This document shows positions 1 through 5,241 of a stretch of DNA of 5,274 nt, piece by piece (the first letter of the stretch is position 1; every line of letters begins with the position of its first letter). The position numbers were made by a program, and so were the translations under genes. The stretch is from Actinoplanes liguriensis (lineage in GTDB: Bacteria > Actinomycetota > Actinomycetes > Mycobacteriales > Micromonosporaceae), in the NCBI GenBank assembly GCA_000715855.1, contig KL571348.1, positions 24,906 through 30,179 of the forward strand, in the 5' to 3' direction. Under the pieces are notes generated by a model. That model worked only from the letters and a program-made list of their open reading frames with translations. It was not told where the DNA came from and did no database searches.

Positions 1-497
1 GCCGGGGCCAGGCCCTTCGTCGGCTCGTCGACGAGGAGGAGGCGGTTCGGGTTCAGCAGCACCCGGGCGATCGCGACCATCTGCTGCTGCCCGCCGGACA
101 ACGTGCCGGCACGCTGGGCGGCTCGCTCCCGGAGCTCCGGGAACAGCTCGTGGACCAGGGCGTAGTCCGGATCCGGGACCCGCTCGGCGAGTCGCAGATT
201 CTCGGCCACGGTCAAACCCGCAAAGACACAACGATCCTCCGGTACGTACGCGAGACCGTCCCGCACCAGCCGATGTGTCGCCCGCCCGAGCACCGCCCGC
301 CCGTCGTACTGGACCGTTCCCCGCGCCGGAACCTCCCCGAGGATCGCCCGCAGCGTGGTGGTCTTGCCGACGCCGTTGCGCCCGAGCAGCGCGGTGACAC
401 CGGCCGGCGCCACGTCGAAGGTGACCCCCTGCAGGATGTGCGATCCGCCGAGCCGCACCGACAGATCGGCGACGCGCAGAATCGAATCCGGATTCAC
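1..497 (-). CDS. livF: Branched-chain amino acid-type ABC importer ATPase LivF, 3'-partial at window edge
   Basis: Cytoplasmic ATPase that would pair with LivG to power a branched-chain amino acid or amide importer. About 165 residues read without interruption from a GTG at 497. Walker A is GRNGVGKTT (about residues 39-47), followed by PEDRCVFAGLTVAENL (the Q-loop-side segment typical of LivF), the ABC signature LSGGQQQM and Walker B RLLLVDEP. The frame runs off the left edge just after the D-loop region (TKGLAP), so the H-loop and C-terminus lie outside. The GTG overlaps the livG stop as GTGA, suggesting translational coupling, and a GGAGG (plus-strand 502-506) sits 4 nt upstream. LivF proteins are usually about 235 residues, so about 70 are missing only because of the window boundary. 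Unlike its upstream partners this gene shows no internal break. The substrate cannot be told from the ATPase. Confidence 0.93.
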   Translation of the reverse strand, partial: MNPDSILRVADLSVRLGGSHILQGVTFDVAPAGVTALLGRNGVGKTTTLRAILGEVPARGTVQYDGRAVLGRATHRLVRDGLAYVPEDRCVFAGLTVAENLRLAERVPDPDYALVHELFPELRERAAQRAGTLSGGQQQMVAIARVLLNPNRLLLVDEPTKGLAP

Positions 498-1009
498 AAA
501 CCCTCCCCGAGGTACGCCTCCTGGACGAACGCGTCGGCCATCACCGCGTCCGGGGTGTCGCAGGCCAGCAGCGCGCCGTGGTGCAGGACCGCCACCCGGT
601 CCGCCAGGTCGAGCACCACCTCCATGTGGTGTTCCACCATGAGCACGCTGCGCCCGGTGCCCGCGGTCAGTCCGCGGATCACGTCGGCGAGCGCGGGCAC
701 GTCCTCCGTGCTCACGCCGGCCATCGGCTCGTCGAGCAGCAGGACGCGCGGCTCACCGGCGAGCAGCAGCGCGATCTCGAGCTTGCGCTTCTCGCCGTGC
801 GCCAGGGCGCCGGCCGTGCTCGCGGCGCGGTGCTCAAGACGTACCTCCGCAAGAATTTCCGCGGCGCGGAGAGTGATGCCGCGGTCGGAGCCGCGACGCC
901 AGGCACGCATCGCGCCGCCCTTGCGGGCCTGCACGGCGAGCGCGACGTTCTCCGCGACGGTCAGCGAGCCGAAGACCGCGGAGGTCTGGAACGTGCGGCC
1001 GAGCCCGCA
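494..1009 (-). pseudogene. livG: Branched-chain amino acid-type ABC importer ATPase LivG, N-terminus missing
   Basis: C-terminal 170 residues of LivG. The recognisable part starts at GLGRTFQTSAVFGSLTVAEN (Q-loop region, plus-strand 1006 downward). It continues through an ABC signature of the HGEKRKLEIA type, Walker B PRVLLLDEPMAG and the H-loop in VLMVEHHMEVVLDLADRV, and ends LGEGL with TGA at 494-496. The Walker A P-loop and about 70-80 N-terminal residues that LivG normally carries are absent. Immediately upstream the DNA switches to the binding-protein gene in another frame, with no start codon, RBS or intergenic sequence. As read, this cannot encode a working ATPase, although an internal GTG at 934 opens a 146-codon ORF. 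The sharp switch inside two conserved domains points to a deletion or misjoin, not gradual decay. Confidence 0.88.
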
Positions 1010-1453
1010 TCGCCCCGGCCGTCGTGCCGGCCCAGGCGACGAAGACCAGGTCCGGCTTCGCGGCCTTGATCTGGCCGGCGAACGGGGTGAAGTCGGTCGC
1101 GCCGGCCGGCACCGCGATGCTGGTGACCTCCCTGTTCAGCGCCTTCGTGACGGCCTCCACGTTGGACTTGCCGAATGCCGAGTCAGGTGCGAAGACCACC
1201 ACTTTCCTGCCGTCGCCCAGGAACGACTTCGCGGTCATGACGTCCTGGTACGACTGCCGCCCCGACCGAAGCCCTCCGCGTACTGCGCGCCGTAGCTTGC
1301 GAGCGGACCGGACTGGGAGTAGACCACGCCTATGTGGATCGACGAGTCGTCACCGGCAGCCTGTTTCGGGCTGCCGCATCCGCTCGTGGTGACCACGGCG
1401 GCGGCGAGCACGGCGCCGAGCACCGCGCGCCGGAATGTCGGCACAGACCTCAT
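1008..1453 (-). pseudogene. Periplasmic-binding-protein type 1 (branched-chain amino acid/amide) substrate-binding lipoprotein, two fragments, C-terminus lost
   Basis: Extracytoplasmic ligand-binding lipoprotein of the LivJ-like family (Peripla_BP_6). Translation starts at ATG 1453, with GGAAGG 6 nt upstream. The first 62 residues hold a basic start (MRSVPTFRR), a hydrophobic signal segment, a lipobox-like TTSGC (Cys about residue 26) and the family's first strand IGVVYSQSGPLASYGAQYAE. At about 1266-1270 the frame shifts by one and the protein resumes at RSGRQSYQDVMTAKSF. It continues through VVVFAPDSAFGKSN, GATDFTPFAGQIKAAKPDLV and ends at AWAGTTAGAM (1008). About 70-85 residues expected between the two pieces are missing, as is everything after the hinge region (roughly 170 or more residues of a protein of about 400). 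From 1007 downward the DNA is livG out of frame. It heads the operon, as binding-protein genes of such importers often do. Ligand unknown. Confidence 0.85.
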
Positions 1454-1459
1454 CGAACG

Positions 1460-1465
1460 CCTTCC
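1460..1465 (-). promoter_or_regulatory. Ribosome binding site of the substrate-binding protein gene
   Basis: On the minus strand GGAAGG lies 6 nt before ATG 1453. It favours this ATG over the upstream in-frame GTG at 1522, because the signal peptide (basic residues followed by a hydrophobic run and lipobox) begins properly only from 1453. Confidence 0.7.
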
Positions 1466-1554
1466 GTCGAGAAACTGTTTCGGGTGGCCACAAGCTAAGA
1501 GCGTCGATGTGACGCGGGCCATCCAGATCGATCACAGGGGTTGTCGTCCGCTTG

Positions 1555-1569
1555 TGTGGCGCGACCACA
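1555..1569. promoter_or_regulatory. Candidate operator: TGTGG-N5-CCACA inverted repeat between divergent genes
   Basis: A perfect 5-bp inverted repeat, TGTGG cgcga CCACA, lies in the 153-bp region between the divergent binding-protein and dehydrogenase genes. A related sequence, GTGGCCACA followed by AGC, occurs at 1484-1495; GCTTGTG is shared between the two sites in opposite orientation (1550-1556 plus strand, 1495-1489 minus strand). The site is about 24 bp upstream of the proposed -10 box of the dehydrogenase gene, where a GntR/TetR-type dimer could act. Short inverted repeats arise by chance in GC-rich DNA, so this is a modest prediction with no regulator gene beside it. Confidence 0.35.
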
Positions 1570-1593
1570 TACCGCGCTGCGGGCGTGGATACG

Positions 1594-1599
1594 TACGGT
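1594..1599 (+). promoter_or_regulatory. Candidate -10 box (TACGGT) for leaderless transcription of the dehydrogenase gene
   Basis: TACGGT fits the actinobacterial -10 pattern TANNNT and ends 7 nt before ATG 1607. No purine-rich Shine-Dalgarno precedes that ATG, which suggests a leaderless transcript starting at or next to the start codon. There is no clear -35 hexamer. The same geometry occurs in front of the GlxA-family gene in this window. Confidence 0.4.
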
Positions 1600-1606
1600 C
1601 ACCGGC

Positions 1607-2271
1607 ATGACGACGGCACGGGTGGTCGACCTCGACCTGACAGGACGTACCGCGCTGGTCACCGGCGCGGGCAGCGTGTATAAGAGACAGACGCGGACCT
1701 GTCCGACCTCGACGCCGTCGACGCGCTGCCGGCCACCGTGGACGTCCTGGTCAACAACGCCGGCCTGCAGGTGGTGGCGCCACTGCCGGACTTCCCGCCG
1801 GACAAGTTCACGCTGATCCAGCGGGTCATGGTGGAGGCGCCGTTCCGGCTCGTCAAACTGGTGCTTCCGCACATGTACGACCGGGGCTGGGGCCGGATCG
1901 TCAACATCTCCTCGGTGCACGGGCTGGTCGCGTCGCCGTACAAGGCCGCGTACGTGACCGCCAAACACGGACTCGAAGGGCTCTCCAAGGTGACCGCGCT
2001 CGAAGGCGCGTCCTTCGGCGTGACCTCGAACTGCGTCAACCCGGCGTTCGTCCGGACGCCGATGGTCGACAAGCAGATCGCCGATCAGGCCCGCGCGAAC
2101 GGGATCCCCGAGTCCGAGGTCGTCGAGAAGATCATGCTGGACCGGGCGGCGATCAAGAAGCTGATCGAGCCGGAGCAGGTCGCCGAGCTCGTCGCCTACC
2201 TGTGCAGCCCACCGGCCACGTTCATCACCGGCTCGTCGATCATGATCGACGGCGGGTGGACCGCGCACTGA
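1607..2271 (+). pseudogene. bdhA: 3-hydroxybutyrate dehydrogenase-like SDR, interrupted by a 15-bp adapter sequence
   Basis: Cytoplasmic NAD-dependent short-chain dehydrogenase, most like D-3-hydroxybutyrate dehydrogenase (3-hydroxybutyrate to acetoacetate). From ATG 1607, 23 residues lead into the cofactor motif RTALVTGAGS. At 1676-1690 the DNA encodes VYKRQ, a Nextera/Tn5 end, and the true frame resumes from 1693 (ADLSDLDAVDAL). The GIG end of the TGxxxGxG loop and about 35-40 Rossmann residues are gone, with a net frameshift. The rest is intact: VDVLVNNAGLQ, catalytic Ser in NISSVHG, Tyr and Lys in AAYVTAKHG, FVRTPMVDKQ and a C-terminal MIDGGWTA. Substrate-contact residues known from Pseudomonas BDH (Gln after NNAG, His after the catalytic Ser, Lys before the Tyr, Gln in DKQ) are all present. 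The native chromosome very probably carries an intact gene of about 255-260 residues. The downstream hydrolase follows after 12 nt. Confidence 0.88.
1676..1690 (+). other. Tn5 mosaic-end / Nextera adapter remnant
   Basis: GTGTATAAGAGACAG is identical to the last 15 bases of the 19-bp Tn5 mosaic end AGATGTGTATAAGAGACAG used in tagmentation libraries. It sits in a conserved SDR cofactor loop, reads VYKRQ (a known contaminant peptide in databases) and coincides with loss of gene sequence and frame. The bases before it (GGCAGCGT, 1670-1677) also match part of the Nextera read-1 adapter, but GGCAGCG is equally expected from the native Gly-Ser-Gly codons. AT-rich relative to everything around it. 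Best explained as untrimmed adapter causing a chimeric join. Confidence 0.93.
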
Positions 2272-2275
2272 GGAG
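2271..2275 (+). promoter_or_regulatory. Ribosome binding site of the alpha/beta hydrolase gene
   Basis: AGGAG overlaps the dehydrogenase stop codon (TGA at 2269-2271) and lies 8 nt before GTG 2284. It supports the GTG start and cotranscription with the dehydrogenase. Confidence 0.7.
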
Positions 2276-2283
2276 ACGTCTTC

Positions 2284-2832
2284 GTGGAAGAGATCGATGT
2301 CCCGGTGGCCGGTGGCACACTGCGGGTGCTGAGCTGGCCGGGCGACGGGCCGCTGGTGATCGCCGCCCACGGGATCACGGCGAACGGGTTGTCCTGGGCC
2401 GGGGTGGCACGCGCCCTGCGGGGCCGGGTCCACCTGGTCGCGCCGGATCTTCGGGGGCGAGCCGGCAGCGCTTCGGTAACCGGGCCGTTCGGGATGGCCG
2501 CGCACGCCGGCGACCTGATGGCGGTCGCCTCGCACTTCGGCGCGGGGAAGGTGGCGCTCGCCTACGCCCTGCGCGACTTCGCCGACGGCCGGTCCCTGTG
2601 CAACGCGGACGCCGTCCGCGCCGACGCCACCGACATGCTCCGCCACCCGCTCCCGGCGCCGTTCCCGCTGCTCTGGGCCCCGCGCGGGATGACCGACGAG
2701 CCGGGCGGCCTCTACCGCGCCGACCAGCTCACCGGCGTCGACGCCGAGCTGATCCCCGACGTCAACCACTACACGATCCTGCTCGGCTCCGGCGCCGCCC
2801 GCGTCGCCGAACGGATCGTCGCGCTCGTCTGA
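2284..2832 (+). pseudogene. Alpha/beta hydrolase with in-frame internal deletion removing the nucleophile
   Basis: Predicted esterase/lipase-like alpha/beta hydrolase, 182 residues where relatives have about 270-290. The N-terminal third is normal: VAGGTLRVLSWPGDGP, oxyanion-hole HG at residues 29-30 (VIAAHGITANGLSW), APDLRGRAGS, then DLMAVASHFGAGKVAL. The next element should be the nucleophile elbow (GHSMG-like) and the cap; instead the protein jumps at about residues 91-94 (2555-2566) to AYALRDFADGRSLCNADAVR, which resembles the post-cap region. The C-terminus has WAPRGMTDEPGGLY (possible acid, Asp138) and DVNHYTIL (catalytic His162). About 90-100 residues including the catalytic Ser are absent, so the product as written should be inactive. 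The frame happens to be preserved. It follows the dehydrogenase by 12 nt, so the two probably form an operon. Substrate unknown. Confidence 0.8.
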
Positions 2833-3989
2833 TTCCGGATCGGCCCGACCAGCAGCAACGCGGCGACCACCGCCAGGCTGACCCCGGCCGACACCAGCAT
2901 CAGGTCCCGGGCCGCCACCACCTCGGTCAGCGGCCCGGCCAGCGCCTGGCCCACCGCCATCCCGGAGACCGACCCCGCCAGCTCGTACGCCGTGACCCGG
3001 TTCAGCACATCCGGCGGCACCTGGGTCTGCACGCTCGTCGACCACATCACCGACCAGAACGCGAGAGCCGCGCCCCCGAGCACGTGCCCGGCCATCAGCA
3101 CCGGCAGCGGCGGGGCGAGCGCCACCGACAGCGGAATCGCGGCGAAACCGATCAGCGCCACCGCCCCGGCGGCCAGCGGGCGGGACGGGCGGAACCGCAT
3201 CGCGATCAGGCCGCCGCACACCGTCCCGGCACCGAGAGCGGCCATCGTCCAGCCGAATCCTGATTCACCATGCTGCTCGCTGACCAGGCGAGATGCGAGC
3301 GGGACATAGGGTCCGAAGACGAACAGCCCGAAACATATCCAGATCAAGATCACCGACCACATCCACGTACGGGATCGGAACTCGACCCATCCACGCCGGA
3401 GATCCCGGCCCATCGCACTCCGGCCGGCCGTTCCCGCCGGCGTCCGGCGGATCAGGGCCAGGCACAGGGCGCTCAGCACGAACGTGACCGCGTCGACCGC
3501 GTAGACCGTGCCGGCCCCGGCCGCAACCGTCAGCAGCGCCGCGACCACCGGACCGGCGAGCTGCGTCATCGCGTCCGCGACCTTGAGAACGCCGTTCGCC
3601 CGCTGCGGATCGCGCGCGACCAGCGGCACCATCCCGTTCACGCCCGGCTGGAACATCGCCGTCGCCGCGCCCGACAACACCGACGCGGCCAGGAGCAGCC
3701 ACAACGGCGGTGTGCCGGTCAGGAACAGCACGGCGAGCACACCCTGGGTGACGGCCCGGACCGCGTCCGCGCCGACCATCATGACGCGGGCGCCGACCCG
3801 ATCCGCGAACACGCCACCGAAGACGACCAGCAGCACGCACGACGCCGTCCAGGCGGCGAGAACGTACCCCACACCGGCCACGCCGTAGAGCCTTCCGACC
3901 GCCAGCGCGGCCGCGACCGGCATCATCGCGTCACCCAGCAGGGACACCGCCCGAGCCCCGAAATACAGCGAGAAATCCCTGGTCCACAT
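2769..3989 (-). CDS. MFS transporter, 12 TM segments, likely exporter
   Basis: Inner-membrane major facilitator protein of 406 residues, resembling the EntS/multidrug-efflux branch (proton-coupled export); substrate unknown. ATG 3989 is chosen because AGGA lies 8 nt upstream; a GTG two codons earlier would leave only 2 nt spacing. Twelve hydrophobic segments can be traced in two sets of six. Motif A is present after TM2 as GGVFADRVGARVMMV (about residues 58-72). FQPGVNGMVPLVARDPQRAN after TM4 is typical of this branch. A charged central loop (RRTPAGTAGRSAMGRDLRRG, about 181-200) separates the halves. TM12 ends at LLLVGPI, followed by a polar tail. The gene is complete with no sign of damage. 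Its last 64 bp overlap the 3' end of the hydrolase gene on the other strand, and it is divergent from the GlxA-family gene 71 bp away, a likely regulator of it (inference). Confidence 0.9.
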   Translation of the reverse strand: MWTRDFSLYFGARAVSLLGDAMMPVAAALAVGRLYGVAGVGYVLAAWTASCVLLVVFGGVFADRVGARVMMVGADAVRAVTQGVLAVLFLTGTPPLWLLLAASVLSGAATAMFQPGVNGMVPLVARDPQRANGVLKVADAMTQLAGPVVAALLTVAAGAGTVYAVDAVTFVLSALCLALIRRTPAGTAGRSAMGRDLRRGWVEFRSRTWMWSVILIWICFGLFVFGPYVPLASRLVSEQHGESGFGWTMAALGAGTVCGGLIAMRFRPSRPLAAGAVALIGFAAIPLSVALAPPLPVLMAGHVLGGAALAFWSVMWSTSVQTQVPPDVLNRVTAYELAGSVSGMAVGQALAGPLTEVVAARDLMLVSAGVSLAVVAALLLVGPIRNQTSATIRSATRAAPEPSRIV

Positions 3990-4048
3990 GGTCACGATCC
4001 TGCTAGCGGCACCCGGCCGGCACAGGCGCCGCGAGCGACAACGTTGGG

Positions 4049-4054
4049 TACATT
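4049..4054 (+). promoter_or_regulatory. Candidate -10 box (TACATT) for leaderless transcription of the GlxA-family gene
   Basis: TACATT matches TANNNT and ends 6 nt before ATG 4061, placing the transcription start at or within a base or two of the start codon. No Shine-Dalgarno is visible upstream. The 71-bp MFS/regulator intergenic region (3990-4060) has no clear -35 hexamer and must hold both divergent promoters; the MFS side has a normal RBS (3998-4001). Confidence 0.5.
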
Positions 4055-4060
4055 CCTGCC

Positions 4061-5025
4061 ATGCCCCATCACGTGGTGGCCGTCGTCGGCCCGATCCTCG
4101 AGCTCTACCCGGTGACCTGCGCCTCCGCGGTCTTCGGCGACCACGGCGAGGACATTCCCCGGCACTACGACTTCCGGATGTGCACGCCACGTCCGGGGCC
4201 GATCCCGACCACGATGGGCGTCGAGATCGTCGTACCGGATGATCTGTCTGCCCTGGAGAACGCGGACACGGTGCTGGTCGCGGGGTGGCACCCCGGCCCC
4301 GACTTCCCCGACCGGCTCGGCGATGCCGTGCTCGCCGCACACGCTCGCGGCGCCCGGATCGTCGGCATCAGCGGTGGCGTCTACGTCCCCGCGGCGCTGG
4401 GCCTGCTCGACAACCGCCGGGCCGCCGTCCACTGGGAGTGCACCGACGACCTGGCCCGGCGCTATCCGCAGGTCACGCGGACGGCACCGTCCTCTACATC
4501 GACCACGGGGACGTGGCCACGGCCGGAGCCACCGCCACCACCATCGACCTGTGCCTCAACCAGGTCAGCCGCGACCACGGCGCCGCCCTGGCGACCCGCA
4601 TCGGCCGGCAGCTCTCCGCCGCGCCGCTCCGCACCGGCTGCCAGCGCCAAGGCCCCGCCGCGGCGCCCGGCCCCGCCCCGGACTCGCTGGCCCCACTCCT
4701 GGACTGGGCAATCACCAACCTCGACCAGCCGTTGACCCTGCACGACCTGGCAGCGCGATCCGGCCTGTCGGAACGCAGCCTGCATCGGCACTTCCTGGAC
4801 CAGCTCGGCATCTCCCCGGGCCGCTGGCTGCTGGACCGCCGGATCGCCTGGACGCGCGCGCTGCTGGAGGAGACCGACCTGCCGGTGGAGACCATCGCCA
4901 CCCGGGTCGGCCTCTCCTCGGCGGTCAACCTCCGTCGCCGCTTCCGCACCGCCCACGCCACCACACCGGCCGCCTACCGCACCGCCTTCCGCTCCCGCGG
5001 AGCCGCCCCACCGCCGTCGCCGTGA
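4061..5025 (+). pseudogene. GlxA-family AraC-type transcriptional regulator, one-base frameshift
   Basis: Cytoplasmic DNA-binding regulator with an N-terminal DJ-1/PfpI-like domain and a C-terminal AraC helix-turn-helix pair. Residues 1-139 (4061-4477) form the first domain: HHVVAVVGPILELYPVTCAS, the strand TVLVAGWHPGP, the elbow ARIVGISGGVYV and LLDNRRAAVHWECTDDLARR. The elbow carries Ser-Gly where many relatives have Cys-Thr. At 4477 the frame slips and ADGTVLYIDHGDVATAG continues in the next frame to 5025. The HTH region is intact: LTLHDLAARSGLSERSLHRH, then LPVETIATRVGLSSAVNLRR and TTPAAYRTAF. The two frames together give about 321 residues, the normal family length, so only one base (probably one G of ACGGCG) is missing. 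A sequencing error or a recent mutation could explain this. Its divergent MFS neighbour is the likely target. Confidence 0.85.
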
Positions 5026-5086
5026 CACACCGAACGCGGCCGCCCACCACACCCCGTCCCGTTCGATCCGTCAACAGCCGGCCGCC

Positions 5087-5108
5087 CCGGCCCAGCCTTC
5101 CGGGCCGG
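5087..5108 (+). terminator. GC-rich hairpin downstream of the GlxA-family gene
   Basis: CCGGCCC (5087-5093) and GGGCCGG (5102-5108) form a perfect 7-bp stem with an 8-nt loop, 61 nt after the stop codon. No T-run follows, which is common for actinomycete terminators. The position fits a terminator, but GC-only stems also arise by chance here. Confidence 0.45.
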
Positions 5109-5110
5109 CC

Positions 5111-5149
5111 CCTCACCGTGGTTATTCGTGCCTCATGACCACGGTGAGG
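5111..5149. repeat. Palindromic hairpin repeat, copy 1
   Basis: CCTCACCGTGGT (5111-5122) and ACCACGGTGAGG (5138-5149) are perfect 12-bp inverted arms. Beyond a T/G mismatch two further pairs (AT against AT) extend the stem inwards to 15 positions around a 9-nt core, TCGTGCCTC. The first 33 bases recur at 5242-5274 with one difference (G at 5137 against A at 5268). That difference makes copy 2 pair perfectly, and U-G pairing preserves the stem in RNA for copy 1. This near-identity in non-coding DNA suggests a repeat family or a constrained structured RNA or protein site, not a simple terminator. I do not recognise the family. Confidence 0.75.
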
Positions 5150-5152
5150 CCT

Positions 5153-5238
5153 AGCCCGCATCAGCAGCTCACGGGCCGGCTCGCCCGGTGCTGGTCGTTT
5201 CGTCAGGAGCTGGGCGTGCCGGTTCGGGCTTGCGGGCT
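5153..5238. repeat. Inner inverted repeat between the two hairpins
   Basis: AGCCCGCA (5153-5160) and TGCGGGCT (5231-5238) are perfect inverted copies. With the adjoining hairpin arms they form an inverted repeat of 23 positions, 5138-5160 against 5231-5253, with one T/G mismatch (5152/5239) and a 70-bp centre. The arrangement is symmetric about 5195.5. The centre holds a shorter, off-axis pair, CAGCTC (5165-5170) and GAGCTG (5207-5212). No ORF fits this stretch. Confidence 0.65.
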
Positions 5239-5241
5239 GGG

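Noticed and set aside
834..1238. A 134-residue novel fusion protein of binding-protein and unknown domain
   Set aside because: The C-terminal part after AWAGTTAGAM is livG read out of frame, so the unknown domain is spurious.
150..1295. 381-codon open frame on the plus strand
   Set aside because: It runs antisense to livF, livG and the binding protein, whose motifs are unambiguous, and its composition is Arg/Pro/Ser-rich without domains.
1676..1690. Natural Tn5-like transposon end or insertion scar
   Set aside because: Only the engineered mosaic-end sequence matches, with no transposase, target duplication or second end; coincidence with lost gene sequence fits library adapter better.
1495..3219. 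574-codon open frame on the minus strand
   Set aside because: It crosses the dehydrogenase, the hydrolase and part of the MFS gene, its protein is low-complexity Arg/Gly/Asp-rich sequence with no family motif, and it spans the adapter. It is a shadow of GC-rich coding DNA.
2202..3263. 353-codon open frame on the plus strand
   Set aside because: Arg/Pro/His-rich shadow of the hydrolase and antisense MFS frames; no recognisable motif or ribosome site.
5111..5149. Ordinary intrinsic terminator
   Set aside because: Possible as a secondary role, but there is no T-run, and a near-identical copy with conserved loop 131 bp away is not expected of independent terminators.
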